Shown here one piece after another: positions 11,542 to 22,925 of a stretch of 64,000 bases of DNA (positions within the stretch are counted from its first letter, which is position 1; every line of letters begins with the position of its first letter). A model generated the notes under the pieces. The model saw only the letters and a list, made by a program, of their open reading frames with translations. It was not told the origin of the DNA and did no database searches. The position numbers and the translations under genes were made by a program. The stretch is from Tragulus kanchil (lineage: Eukaryota; Chordata; Mammalia; Artiodactyla; Tragulidae), in NCBI GenBank assembly GCA_022376925.1, contig JAIOJX010000025.1, forward strand, positions 98,173,608 to 98,237,607, written 5' to 3'.

Positions 11542-11722
11542 CAAGCTACTGTTTGTGATATTTTGTAATGGAAACACAAGTTAATTAAGACAAAAAACTA
11601 TCACAAAATTCTAGCAGGCATTTATAAATAATTTTGAAAAAAAATAAAAATTAGAAATCTTCAGTAAAGAAACAAAAGTAGAGCCATATGGAAGTTTTGA
11701 ATCAAAAGATATAGTAAAACAG

Positions 11723-12054
11723 GGGCTTCCCCTGGTGGTCCAGTGGGTAAGGACACCGCCTTGCAGTGCAGGGGGCGCCGGTTTGATCCCTGGCCTGGGA
11801 GGATCCCGCGTGCTGCCGAGCGGCTGGACCGATGTGTCCAATTGCCAAGCCGGAGCTCTGGAGCGCATGCACCCAGAGCCGGCGCTCTGCAACGACAGAC
11901 GCCACCGCGATGGCAGGCCCACACGGGCCAAAGAACAAAGACGGATGAAAATAGAGAAATGAAAGACCAATGGAAGTGGCCTGCCCGCTCCCCTCCTTCC
12001 CCAACCCGACCCCCTCCCAAAAATAAATAAATAAATCTTTTTTTTTTTTTTTTA
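11723..12054 (+). mobile_element. CHR-related tRNA-Glu SINE, copy b, with perfect TSD
   Basis: The head is 'gggcttcccctggtggtcca', followed by a B-box-like 'ggtttgatccctggcc'. The GC-rich body contains 'ctgccgagcggctggaccga' and 'aagacggatgaaaataga', and the tail is (AAAT)n followed by a T run. A perfect 17-bp target duplication, aagatatagtaaaacag, lies at 11706-11722 and 12055-12071. The intact TSD and retained CpGs mark this as a relatively young insertion. Open frames on both strands across it are incidental. Confidence 0.9.
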
Positions 12055-12843
12055 AAGATATAGTAAAACAGCCACAAAGAGTAAACATCATCAGCAGGCT
12101 CAATTACAGAATGAAGATGACAGAAGAAAATATCAGTAAACTGGAAGATTTATCCAGTTGAATCATCTAATCTGAAAAACGAGAGGTAGTAGATAAAAAA
12201 AGAAATGAACAGAATCACAGAGACCACAGTGATCTTAGGAACAATAACATCTAAAATGTATGCAATCAGAATTCCAGAAGAAAAAAATATAAGCCTGAAG
12301 AAAAAGTGTGTGATATTGGCATAAGGATAGGTATATAGATTAATAGAAAAATATAGGTTCCATAAATATAGCACACATGTAAAATCAGTTGATTTTGGTC
12401 AAAAGAGCCAGAATAATTTAATGAGCAGAAGATGTTTCTAATAAGTGGTGCCACCACTAAGTACCCACATTTAAAAGTCATAGCAACCTTAACCTTTACC
12501 ACATATTATATAAAAATCTCCTTTGAAATGGAACATGGACCTAAACACAAAATTTATCTGAAAGAAAACATCTAAAGAAATCTTTCTGACCATGCTGTAA
12601 CTTTTGTTTTAAAGGTAGAGATCCAAAAAATATGTATATAAAATGGATAATAAATTACACTTAATTCATATTTTAAAAATTCTTTGAAAGACAATGTAAG
12701 GAAAATGGACAGAGGAACCAATACGCCTCATAGTGAGAGAAAATATTTAGAAAATTTGATTCTAACAAGAGACATTATCCATATTGGAGAAACAATTCAT
12801 AGTAAGAAAACAAACAATCCAATTCTCAAATAAGCAAAATATC

Positions 12844-13127
12844 TTTTTTGGAAAGCTTTCTCTTTTTTAAAATTTTTTCTTATTTATTTATTTTTTAATT
12901 TATTTTCACCCATCTTTAGTCTTTGGCCTGTGTGGGACCCCCATTGCAGTGATCTCTCTCCTTGCAGAGCACCAGCTCTGGGCACATGCGCTCCAGAGAA
13001 CTGACACCAATTGGACACACTGGTCTAGCTGCTCTGCTGCACATGGGATCTTCCAGGGCCAGGGATTGAACTGATGTCCCTTGTACTGCAAGCAGACTCT
13101 CTACCCACTGGACCACCAGGGAAGCCC
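12844..13127 (-). mobile_element. CHR-related SINE, older copy c
   Basis: Minus-strand element with its head at the right end (complement of ggaccaccagggaagccc) and an A-rich tail at the left. It has lost many CpGs compared with copies a and b. The flanks tcaaataagcaaaatat and tcaaatcaacaaatat look like a decayed target duplication. Confidence 0.8.
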
Positions 13128-13251
13128 TCAAATCAACAAATATTTGAATAATATTTCACCAAAGAAAAAGCACAGAATGGCTAAGGAGCAAATTTAAAAA
13201 TCACTCGTTAAAATTAGTTACTGGAGAAGTGAAAATTAAAGTCACAGATGA

Positions 13252-13317
13252 GACTTCCCTGGTGGTCCATTGGGTAAAGAGTCTGCCTTTCAGTGTAAGG
13301 GGCACCAGTTTGATCTT
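13252..13317 (+). mobile_element. tRNA-Glu SINE head, interrupted
   Basis: The sequence 'acttccctggtggtccattg' and 'accagtttgatcttga' is the first about 70 bp of a CHR/tRNA-Glu SINE. It is broken by the Bov-tA at 13329-13547; no clear continuation follows. Confidence 0.7.
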
Positions 13318-13558
13318 GACTATAGTGAAAGTAAAGTGTTAGTGGCTCAGTTGTGTGTGATTTTTTGTGGACCCAAATGGACAATAGTCTGCCATATTAC
13401 TCAGAATATGGAATTCTTCAGGCAAGAATGCTGAAGTGGGTAGGCATTCCCTTCTCCAGGGAATGTTCCCAATCCATGGACTGAACCCATGTCTCTTACA
13501 TTACAGGCAGATTCTTTACTGTTTTAGCCACCAGGGAAGCCCCACTAGACTATAGTGA
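13318..13558 (-). mobile_element. Bov-tA SINE nested in another SINE, with TSD
   Basis: Reverse-oriented Bov-tA (body 13329-13547) with its head at the right (complement of ccaccagggaagcccc). A perfect 11-bp target duplication, gactatagtga, lies at 13318-13328 and 13548-13558. It inserted at the end of the tRNA-SINE head at 13252, giving a clear order of events: L1, then tRNA-SINE, then Bov-tA. Confidence 0.88.
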
Positions 13559-15012
13559 TGGATGCAATACTGTATATATTGCAGAATTTCACATTATCCA
13601 TTTAAATGAATGTATTTATTTATTGAACTTAAATTGTACCTTAATTAATCATGTTTATCTATTTATACATATATATATATGCAACTTAATATTAATGTGT
13701 GAAAATACATGCGTGTATACCTTATTTTTTGTAGAAAAAAAAGAGAGTGAAAATTGTACCAGTGTGCCTTATAGAAGGTTGTTAATAGTAACAAAATTCT
13801 TCTAGCATGTCCAGTACTCTATAGAATGAACTATTCAAATAAGAAAACTAATGCTCACAGATGAAGTACTTTGAAAATCATGAGTTCATTACATTATCAT
13901 CAGTTATACATTCAGTAGCCTTCATAATGTTTTATTTTGAAAACAACAATTAAATGCAGTGCAAAACATACTGTTTAGAGACACTTATAGTAGCAATTGA
14001 TGGAGTAAATATTAATTTTCTAAGATAAACACTTTTCTCTTGATGTGACAGTTTTGTAAAACTAGCTAATTATTTTAAGATGCCCTTAAAACTCAAATTT
14101 ATTTTTATGTATGATAGACACATATGGAAATAATATATTTCATTTTCTCCTGCAGCCTGAAAGATGGTTATCAAAGTTAATTTCCTTTGTGAGAAAATTT
14201 AAAATGATCTCCTATATTAACTTTCACAAAGTTGTTGCTTCACTATTAACATGGTTGTGGTATTATTTAACAGGCACATTTTTACATCTTAATTGGCTAT
14301 TAAGTATAGGAAAAAAGCATCTGCAAATTTGATGTAAATGATATTTGATAAGTGTGTCCTTTAGTGACAATTAATTATTTCAGTTCTTGATAACATTCTC
14401 AGGTCTCCAGAGAGAGATGGGGAAAAAATCAGTTTCCTTTTTTTTTTTTAAACATCTGCGTTTCAGTACTATTCTAAGTGAAATTATGTTACTTATTTCA
14501 TAATGCTTAAAGTTTTGGTTTTTTTTTAAAGAATGTAACTTTAATTTCAAGGATAATTTGATATCTCCAGATCATTGAATTTGCTTCCTTTCATATAAAG
14601 GTAGTAAACACCCTGAGAAGAATAAAAGACAAACTCAAAATATATGGACAAAATTAGGCATTGTTTTTAGCTTGTAGCTAGCAATGGCACATACTCCTCA
14701 ACTCACGTTTTTACTTCAAATAGATTTATTAACAAAATTTGAAGGGCTTAATAATTTTCAAAGAAAAATATTGCCTCTGGGAGTTGAGGGCCTTTTGTGT
14801 TGGAAGCCAAACCTATCTTCCGTGTTCCAGATAACTCTCCACTTTCTGGTGGGAATTCTGCAACATGCTGTTTTTATTAAGGTTAAGAAATCATTGACTC
14901 AAATGTGGATGTAAACCCTAATTTTAAAAAAATAATTAACTATACATACTTGAAAAACATTTGTTTTATTGTCCCTGTACCGTTTGCTCCTCATTTGAAC
15001 AGTTTTAAACTT
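13559..15012. other. Unique AT-rich DNA
   Basis: I see no gene or recognisable repeat. Several 60-89-codon frames are AT-rich and lack recognisable domains. A short TA/ACAT run sits at about 13666-13682, and A/T homopolymers near 14440 and 14518. Confidence 0.55.
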
Positions 15013-17313
15013 CATGGAGCTCTGCAAAGAGCTCTTTACTGGCTGGCAATCATGGTCACATGCCCATTGAGTCTCTGTAGTATTGTGTGTTTAGTAAATA
15101 CAGATCAGAATTCCTTGGTTTTCTTTTCTCCCACTGACTCTGGAAATATCATAAGAAAGGGAAAAATGAAGTAATTTCACCCTTTTCCAACCAACATTTT
15201 CTACTTTCCTAACCCTAACACCATCACAAATACCACAAATCTGAGTGTATGTTGAATATCTTGGCCCTTTTCTAATTAAAGGTGGCTGCCCAATTCCCCA
15301 GGCAGTGCAAAATCCCTTCAGGTCCTAAAAAGAAATGACTTCCAAATTGAAAAGCTAGTAAATAAGTCAGTTTGAGACCCAAAAGCAATTATCATTACAG
15401 GAAAGTACCTTGTTAAAAGTCTATCTTGAGTTGGCTAGTTTTGGTCTTCCAGTAATTGGAAAGAAGACAGACAGCAATTTTATTTCCAAACATTATACGA
15501 AGACAATTTATCTACACAATAATGACATTTAGGTAAAGATATTTTTGCTAGAGATGGCTAAAGAGCAACAATGTTTGTCACTTGCCAAAAATCTGGGGAG
15601 AATGACATGATTTTATTTTCGACTGCATTTATATAATTCTAGTTATACCTACATTACCAGGAATTTTAACTGGTCATATAATACAATTCAGTTCAGGATT
15701 TGCATCTTGATTTGATGCAAAACACTGTGTTTAACTTCAGTAGAGATGATTGTTAAGGTGGTTAAAATAAAAGGAATTTAAAATCTGCAAGTGAGGAAGA
15801 CAGAAATCCAAAGGCATAGGAGAAATTTTGTAAGCAAAGAAGAAAGGGCCATGGAGATACAAGGAAGGAGAAATTGCAGCATCTGGACCTGGGAAAAGGA
15901 TGAGGTAATGAGGAAAGATTTCATGAAGAAAGTGACATTTGAGATGGTCTTGTCCAGACAACATTATTTCCACATGCAAAGCTAGGGCAAGAGGGCATTC
16001 TAGAAAGCAGAGAGGAATGGTTAAAAACCTGGAGATGGGAAAGTATGGGGCATGTTATGAAAGCATAAACCATACGGTTTCAATAGAGGAGAAAAAATGA
16101 ATAAGGTAAAAAAAGGCAATGTGTCTTCACTACAAACTGTGACAAATATGTGAAACAGCCCCATTGACTTTCCATGGAGCTCTGCAAAGAGCTCTTTACT
16201 GGCTGGCAATCATGGTCACATGCCCATTGAGTCTCTGTAGTATTGTGTGTTTAGTAAATACAGATCAGAATTCCTTGGTTTTTTTTCTCCCACTGACTCT
16301 GGAAATATCATAAGAAAGGGAAAAATGAAGTAATTTCACCCTTTTCCAACCAACATTTTCTACTTTCCTAACCCTAACACCATCACAAATACCACAAATC
16401 TGAGTGTATGTTGAATATCTTGGCCCTTTTCTAATTAAAGGTGGCTGCCCAATTCCCCAGGCAGTGCAAAATCCTTCAGGTCCTAAAAGAAATGACTTCC
16501 AAATTGAAAAGCTAGTAAATAAGTCAGTTTGAGACCCAAAAGCAATTATCATTACAGGAAAGTACCTTGTTAAAAGTCTATCTTGAGTTGGCTAGTTTTG
16601 GTCTTCCAGTAATTGGAAAGAAGACAGACAGCAATTTTATTTCCAAACATTATACGAAGACAATTTATCTACACAATAATGACATTTAGGTAAAGATATT
16701 TTTGCTAGAGATGGCTAAAGAGCAACAATGTTTGTCACTTGCCAAAAATCTGGGGAGAATGACATGATTTTATTTTCGACTGCATTTATATAATTCTAGT
16801 TATACCTACATTACCAGGAATTTTAACTGGTCATATAATACAATTCAGTTCAGGATTTGCATCTTGATTTGATGCAAAACACTGTGTTTAACTTCAGTAG
16901 AGATGATTGTTAAGGTGGTTAAAATAAAAGGAATTTAAAATCTGCAAGTGAGGAAGACAGAAATCCAAAGGCATAGGAGAAATTTTGTAAGCAAAGAAGA
17001 AAGGGCCATGGAGATACAAGGAAGGAGAAATTGCAGCATCTGGACCTGGGAAAAGGATGAGGTAATGAGGAAAGATTTCATGAAGAAAGTGACATTTGAG
17101 ATGGTCTTGTCCAGACAACATTATTTCCACATGCAAAGCTAGGGCAAGAGGGCATTCTAGAAAGCAGAGAGGGAATGGTTAAAAACCTGGAGATGGGAAA
17201 GTATGGGGCATGTTATGAAAGCATAAACCATACGGTTTCAATAGAGGAGAAAAAATGAATAAGGTAAAAAAAGGCAATGTGTCTTCACTACAAACTGTGA
17301 CAAATATGTGAAA
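15013..17313. repeat. Direct doublet 4, unit about 1142 bp
   Basis: Copy 1 is 15013-16155 and copy 2 is 16173-17313, with a 17-bp spacer at 16156-16172. Both start catggagctctgcaaagag. Differences are single-base run changes: a ttttcttttc stretch becomes a T run, three Cs become two in 'aatccc', five As become four in 'ctaaaaag', and 'gaggaatgg' becomes 'gagggaatgg'. This pattern suggests sequencing noise rather than evolutionary divergence. Confidence 0.95.
15780..16100. repeat. L2-like relic
   Basis: The stretch holds 'aagtgacatttgagatggtc' and purine-rich text of the kind seen in antisense L2-like relics. It recurs in copy 2 at about 16940-17250 and appears to continue at 17314-17510. The 80- and 64-codon frames on opposite strands lie inside it and are not genes. 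The family assignment is tentative. Confidence 0.45.
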
Positions 17314-17516
17314 TTTCCCATTTTAAAGACACGGGCAGCCAATAAATTATTTTTAGCAGGGAGTAATATGATAAGAGCTATTTGGGGAGAAATAAATACA
17401 TCCGCATGGAGAATAGTAGATTGGAGCTGGAGAGACCAAACGTAAGTGAAGCTGTGAATCACTAGAGGTGGCTGAAGCAAGAGAATTAGAGGAAATGAGG
17501 GCCACATCAACTCTGA
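17314..17516. repeat. L2-like relic, continuation
   Basis: The sequence 'agcagggagtaatatgataa' and 'gagaatagtagattggagct' matches the same diverged repeat style as 15780-16100, suggesting one relic that the doublet boundary interrupts. Tentative. Confidence 0.4.
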
Positions 17517-17874
17517 TGCCCTTGGAATGAAGAAAGGGGAGTTGGTGTTAAAAGCATAAACCAAATGCTTAAAAAGAGTGGAAGAAAGAGACAGGGGAGG
17601 GAGTCATTATGACTCAAATTTTAAGACCTAAAATTTTGGCAAGACACTTGGATAGAAACAAATGCAGGGAAAATTCAGTTGGGGATGTATTTTGAAATGA
17701 AGTGGCAATGAAAATAAATGAACAAGATAATCTCACTCCCACAGCATCAGCCATCAATGCTATAAAGACAAAAACACCAAAATTACATTCCTTCCTTTAA
17801 AATATGCCTTTTCTAAGAGAGAAAGCAATTGAAAATTTTGTATGCATTTTGGTACATACTTAATATAATGAAAA

Positions 17875-18020
17875 TAATAGCTAATATCTATTTAGGATTT
17901 ATTTTCAATACCAGTTGCCATTCACAATTACTGAGTAACTTAATCCTCATAAATGTATTGTCTCCATTTGAGAGAGAAAAGATCAAGGTGTAGTGGGCTT
18001 GGAAAATTTACCCAAGGGTG
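17875..18020 (-). repeat. MIR relic
   Basis: The stretch 'aataatagctaatatctatt' to 'taatcctcataaatgtattg' and 'ttgagagagaaaagatcaag' has the MIR core layout. It is repeated in copy 2 at about 19019-19164. Confidence 0.6.
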
Positions 18021-18021
18021 A

Positions 18022-18118
18022 GCAAACTCCAGGAGATTTGGGAAGGATGGGGAAGCCTGATGTGCTACATTCCATGGGGTCATGAAAAGTAAGACAGCAC
18101 TTAGACACAGAACAACAA
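18022..18118 (+). mobile_element. BovB 3' tail fragment
   Basis: The text 'atggggaagcctgatgtgct' and 'ttccatggggtcatgaaaag' is the last about 100 bp of BovB (and of the BovA unit), ending in an ACAACAATA-like tail. It is severely 5'-truncated. Repeated at about 19166-19262 in doublet 5. Confidence 0.75.
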
Positions 18119-20099
18119 TACATCTAGTACATAATGCAGGTGCGACTGAAATCAGAATCTGTTTCTAAAATATAATGTTTTTAGTCTGTATTGTGCTATT
18201 GAAACCCAAGTGATAAGATGAAACCCAAAGGATGAGATGATAACAAGAAGTCATCTTAGATCCCTATGCAGCTGAATCTTAAAGGATTAAAGGAAGTATT
18301 TGCATCTAAGCTAGATGAGGAGGAAGTGCCAGGGGAGGAAGGACTTTCTAGGCAGCTCAAAACCTAGAGGTGAGAAACAAGCTGAGTCTAGGGAGCTGCA
18401 AACTGTCATGAAGCTTATTATACTGTCATAAGAAGCGTCCCTGGGAAAGTGGGTACCATTATGCCATCCTGTCATTACTTTTCGAAAATTATGTTAAAAC
18501 ATTATTAAACTAGATCTCAGTTAAGCAGAGGCCTCGATTAGTCAGGCTGTGTATCACAAAATGATGTTTCTTATAAAGAAAATAAAAATGGCAAACATTC
18601 AACCTTCTTTCAGGCAGGAATCTCTTGGGCTAGGGCACAACTGAGTCTCAGTCCCTCATCTGCCCTTGGAATGAAGAAAGGGGAGTTGGTGTTAAAAGCA
18701 TAAACCAAATGCTTAAAAAGAGTGGAAGAAAGAGACAGGGGAGGGAGTCATTATGACTCAAATTTTAAGACCTAAAATTTTGGCAAGACACTTGGATAGA
18801 AACAAATGCAGGGAAAATTCAGTTGGGGATGTATTTTGAAATGAAGTGGCAATGAAAATAAATGAACAAGATAATCTCACTCCCACAGCATCAGCCATCA
18901 ATGCTATAAAGACAAAAACACCAAAATTACATTCCTTCCTTTAAAATATGCCTTTTCTAAGAGAGAAAGCAATTGAAAATTTTGTATGCATTTTGGTACA
19001 TACTTAATATAATGAAAATAATAGCTAATATCTATTTAGGATTTATTTTCAATACCAGTTGCCATTCACAATTACTGAGTAACTTAATCCTCATAAATGT
19101 ATTGTCTCCATTTGAGAGAGAAAAGATCAAGGTGTAGTGGGCTTGGAAAATTTACCCAAGGGTGAGCAAACTCCAGGAGATAGGGAAGGATGGGGAAGCC
19201 TGATGTGCTACATTCCATGGGGTCATGAAAAGTAAGACAGCACTTAGACACAGAACAACAATACATCTAGTACATAATGCAGGTGCGACTGAAATCAGAA
19301 TCTGTTTCTAAAATATAATGTTTTTAGTCTGTATTGTGCTATTGAAACCCAAGTGATAAGATGAAACCCAAAGGATGAGATGATAACAAGAAGTCATCTT
19401 AGATCCCTATGCAGCTGAATCTTAAAGGATTAAAGGAAGTATTTGCATCTAAGCTAGATGAGGAGGAAGTGCCAGGGGAGGAAGGACTTTCTAGGCAGCT
19501 CAAAACCTAGAGGTGAGAAACAAGCTGAGTCTAGGGAGCTGCAAACTGTCATGAAGCTTATTATACTGTCATAAGAAGCGTCCCTGGGAAAGTGGGTACC
19601 ATTATGCCATCCTGTCATTACTTTTCGAAAATTATGTTAAAACATTATTAAACTAGATCTCAGTTAAGCAGAGGCCTCGATTAGTCAGGCTGTGTATCAC
19701 AAAATGATGTTTCTTATAAAGAAAATAAAAATGGCAAACATTCAACCTTCTTTCAGGCAGGAATCTCTTGGGCTAGGGCACAACTGAGTCTCAGTCCCTC
19801 ATCTAAGTTTGATAGGAATATCTCTTAGGTCTACTGATAGAGGAGAAAGTAAATTCCATTACTTTGATTTACTGTTTTTAAAAAAGGTCTGTGAAAGGAA
19901 CTGTTTGAACTGAGATATGGAGGTTATGGTCTCTTCTATCAGCCTATTTTAGGGGTAGGGATGGTAATGGTCGATTTATGGTCTGTGATCATTTGTCATT
20001 ATGCGAGGCTATAGGAGGTCCCTATTAAAAACACTGACTCTGGAGGATACCATCTGGGTGTGGATCCTGTTTCTGACTTTTCCAAACTATGCGACCTTT

Positions 20100-20600
20100 G
20101 GCAAGAGTGACTGTTATCTCTTGCTATATAACAAAATATCCCAAATTCAGCAGCTTAAAACTAGAAACATTTATCACACACCACTAATGGAGTTCAGGAA
20201 TCCAGGCAAGGCTTAGCTAGTTGGTTGTGGTTGAGGATCTTTCTTAAGATTGGAATCACGTGATGAAGCAGAAGAACCCACGCACTCTAAACTAACTGTT
20301 GGTGGGAGCTTTCATTGCTTCCCCAGGTGGATCACTTCACATCTCTGCTTACAGGCTGGTGACTGATTATCCCTGAAGTGAATTTTCAGAAATGCAGAGA
20401 CAGAGAGAAATCTCAAGATGGAAACCATAGTGTTTGATGACTTAGTCTTGAGAGGGACATTCTTTCACATCTACCCTACATTGTTTATTAGAAATGAATC
20501 ACTAAGTCCAGCTCAGACTCAAGGGGAGAAAAATTGAGCTTCATCTTTTGAGAGAAGAATAGCCAAAAATCACTAGACACAACTTTATACCACCACAGAA
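20100..20600. repeat. Old mammalian repeat relic, family unresolved
   Basis: The motifs 'ttgctatataacaaaatatc', 'ccaggtggatcacttcacat' and 'aagtccagctcagactcaag' are typical of an ancient mammalian repeat. I cannot name it with confidence. The 71-codon frame at 20001-20216 partly lies in it and is not supported as a gene. Confidence 0.4.
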
Positions 20601-20609
20601 AATAACCTA

Positions 20610-20675
20610 ATGTCTTTGTTTATGTTTCCATATCTGTAAAGTGGAGACATAATAGTACCTACAATAGGGTTGATA
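20610..20675 (+). repeat. MIR fragment
   Basis: The core 'catatctgtaaagtggagac' and 'atagtacctacaatagggtt' is characteristic of MIR. Short but clear. Confidence 0.65.
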
Positions 20676-20679
20676 TTAA

Positions 20680-21125
20680 TACTTAGAGTTTTCCAGAGAA
20701 ACAGAATCAATAGTATGTACAGAGAGAGAGAAAGATTTATTATAAGGAATTCACTCAGATAATTATGGAGGCCCCAAAGTACCTAGATCTGCAGATCAGC
20801 AAGCTGGAAAGCCAATATGTATAGTTCCAGACAAATTCTGACGGCTTGAGAACCATGAGAACTTATGGTGTAAGTCTCGGTTTGAAAGTTGATAGGCTAA
20901 TGATCCAGGAAGAGCCAATGTTTCATTCTGAGAGCAGAGGTTGGAAAAGACCAACGGCCTAAATAAAAGGGGCAGGATTTCTTTCTTATCCATGGATTTT
21001 ACTCTATTCACGTCTTCAACTAATTGAATGAGACTCACCCATATTAGAGAGGGCAACCTGATGTTCTCAGTCCACCAATTCAAAAGTTAATTACATTCAA
21101 GAACACCCTAACACCCAGAATAATG
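20680..21125 (-). repeat. Old eutherian repeat, opposite orientation to 8938-9660
   Basis: Begins 'agagttttccagagaaacag' and runs through 'aaagatttattataaggaat' and 'actcacccatattagagagg' to 'ccagaataatgtttggct'. It reads as the reverse complement of the family at 8938. The 95-codon minus-strand frame at 20796-21083 is repeat read-through. Confidence 0.55.
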
Positions 21126-21138
21126 TTTGGCTAAAAGT

Positions 21139-21384
21139 CTGAGCATCTCAGGGTTTCACAGGTGACCCTAGTGATAAAGAGCCTTCCTGCCAATACAGGT
21201 GACATAAAAGAATTGGGTTTTATCATGGTCTGGAAGATTCCCTGGAGGAGGACATGACAACCCACTCTAGTATTCTTGCCTGAAGAATCCCATGGACAGA
21301 GGAGCCTAGAGGGTTACAATCCATAGAATCACAAAGAATTGGACACAACTGAAGCAATTTAGCATGCATGAACTGAGCATCTCA
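21139..21384 (+). mobile_element. Bov-tA SINE with TSD
   Basis: The element body is 21151-21372, flanked by a perfect 12-bp target duplication ctgagcatctca at 21139-21150 and 21373-21384. The head is diverged ('gggtttcacaggtgacccta'); the BovA half includes 'actctagtattcttgcctga' and 'cacaaagaattggacacaac'. Confidence 0.9.
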
Positions 21385-22242
21385 AGGCTCAGTCAGGTAC
21401 ATTTAGTTGTTACCTAATTCACAGTTGTTACTCTCATTTTCAGTTGATAATGGTTTCCAGAGAAAGTGAAATGACTTGCTGTTTAGCAGTAAACAGCATA
21501 TAAAGTACTAACTCTTCAGTTTCTATCAAGCTTGCTTTTCTTGTGACTTGAGGGGAAGTCAAAAAATTACAATCCCCTTGCCCCCTAAGAAAAATAGTTT
21601 TTGCATTCATTAATGATGATATACTGCATTAACTATACTTATGCTTTTCTGCATTAATTATCACCTTCTCTAGGTGATTTCCTGATAAAATGGAAAGAGA
21701 TTCATTAAAATAGCCACTAGATAAGCCTGACATCCTGGGAGGGAAAGGTCAGACTCACTGTGGTGCATATGAGCTTCATTGGGTTTTTCTTCTTTATAAA
21801 AGTACTGACAATTTCAGAGGGAAGGCAGGTATGATGAAGTGATATAAAGAAAGAAGGAGCTGGACAAAGTAAGCCTTCAACTTATTTGCCTTAAATTAAC
21901 TCTCTGTCAGAGCATGGAGAAATAAGAAAATGCTGTAAACAAAAGGAACATGTGAAGCTCAGCTCCTAAGTTCTAACCACTGCTCAGAAATCTTCCTCTT
22001 AAGGTTTGCGTGAGGCCAATTAACTGAACATGAACAATCTGCCCCGGCAGCTTCCCGCTGCACAGATGTTTCCAAATGCCTTGGTTCTGGTCTCTGAAGA
22101 GAATATAATCAAGGGAATGTTCCTCCAAATACATAAAATCTCCTCAAATCCCAAAGCGCAGGTCCCTCTTGCTTTTGGCAAGCAGTAAGATGTTTCGGCT
22201 TTCAAGATAGAATTGTCTCTTCAGGGTCACCAGGCTATTGCA
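21385..22242. other. Unique DNA
   Basis: I recognise no gene or named repeat. The 61-codon minus-strand frame at 22020-22205 has no recognisable domain. Confidence 0.5.
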
Positions 22243-22744
22243 GTAAAACAAAGACAGGTTTCCTGTGGAGCATTCTCAATAAAGTCTTGTTGTACACGAG
22301 GAAAATGCTTCAACGTCTTAGCCCCCATTGTCTTCTGTGGTGTTTTATTGATAGAAAAGGACAATAAAAATAGAGGAAAAAAGGAAATGGATCTTACAGC
22401 AGAAAATGAATAAAAGTTATTTTCCAGGGCTTAAAGAACAATACCAGAGCATGCCTTTAACGTTTTTGGTCACGTACCATGTCATTTGAATAAAGCAGGG
22501 CCACATGGGAAAAAGATAGCTAAACTGAGTGCAGTTGATCCATAGTATGTGTTCGGTAAATGCCTGGTGAATGAAAGATGGTCAGTGAAAGATGAAGCAA
22601 TATTAAGTTACATCTCATCTCAGAGTTCCACTCTGCACCTGCAGAGATCTTCGAGAAGCTGCTGGCCTAACTGGTACCAGCCTTGGAAAGGCATGGTGTC
22701 TAGATGGGGAAAGACAAGAAGATCCATAGCAGAAGGTCTCCAAT

Positions 22745-22925
22745 TTAATGGGTTGTATCTGAAATACATAGAGGGCTTGTTAAAACACAGTTGGCTAAAC
22801 CCCATCCCCATAGTTTCTAATTCATTAGGTCTCAGTTGGGGTCCACAAGTCTGTATCTCTAAGTGCCCAGGTGGTCAGGTGGTGCTGATGGTACTTATCC
22901 AAGAGCCACATTTTTAGAACCACTA
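22745..22925 (+). mobile_element. MER5A-like hAT-Charlie MITE
   Basis: The text 'gagggcttgttaaaacacag', 'agtttctaattcattaggtc', 'aggtggtgctgatggtactt' and 'tttagaaccactattgt' is the familiar MER5A sequence, an ancient non-autonomous DNA transposon. The 122-codon plus-strand frame at 22549-22917 and the 63-codon minus-strand frame at 22620-22811 run across it and are not genes. The duplicate is at about 23843-24024. Confidence 0.88.

Larger units (their letters stand above)
9433..11630. repeat. Direct doublet 3, unit about 1.1 kb
   Basis: Copy 1 is about 9433-10540 and copy 2 about 10546-11630. Copy 2 begins inside the Bov-tA and is damaged there. At about 10587 some 22 bp (the 'actccagtattcttgcc' portion) are missing and replaced by a few odd bases, after which the two copies agree closely. 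Such damage only at the junction is typical of a low-quality sequence end. Confidence 0.93.
11631..13251 (+). repeat. Old L1 LINE remnant, sense, with SINE insertions
   Basis: The plus strand resembles L1 ORF1-region DNA ('cagaatgaagatgacagaag', 'aaatgaacagaatcacagag') up to about 12300. It then jumps to ORF2 3' DNA ('gaacatggacctaaacac', 'aagaaaacaaacaatccaat', 'aaagtcacagatgaga'), so a large internal deletion separates the two parts. CHR-related SINEs interrupt it at 11723-12054 and 12844-13127. No open frame of useful length survives. Confidence 0.7.
17517..19804. repeat. Direct doublet 5, unit about 1144 bp
   Basis: Copy 1 is 17517-18660 and copy 2 is 18661-19804, with no spacer. Both start tgcccttggaatgaagaaag. 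The one difference I noticed is gagatttggg versus gagataggg (18034 and 19177 regions), inside a BovB tail fragment. Confidence 0.96.

Noticed and set aside
11723..12054. CpG island or promoter
   Set aside because: The local GC/CpG richness is confined to the SINE body; the same is true at 1671, 28569 and 59982.
22549..22917. 122-codon frame, duplicated at 23648-24016, as a paralogous gene pair
   Set aside because: Half of it is MER5A transposon sequence, and the pair arises from doublet 6.
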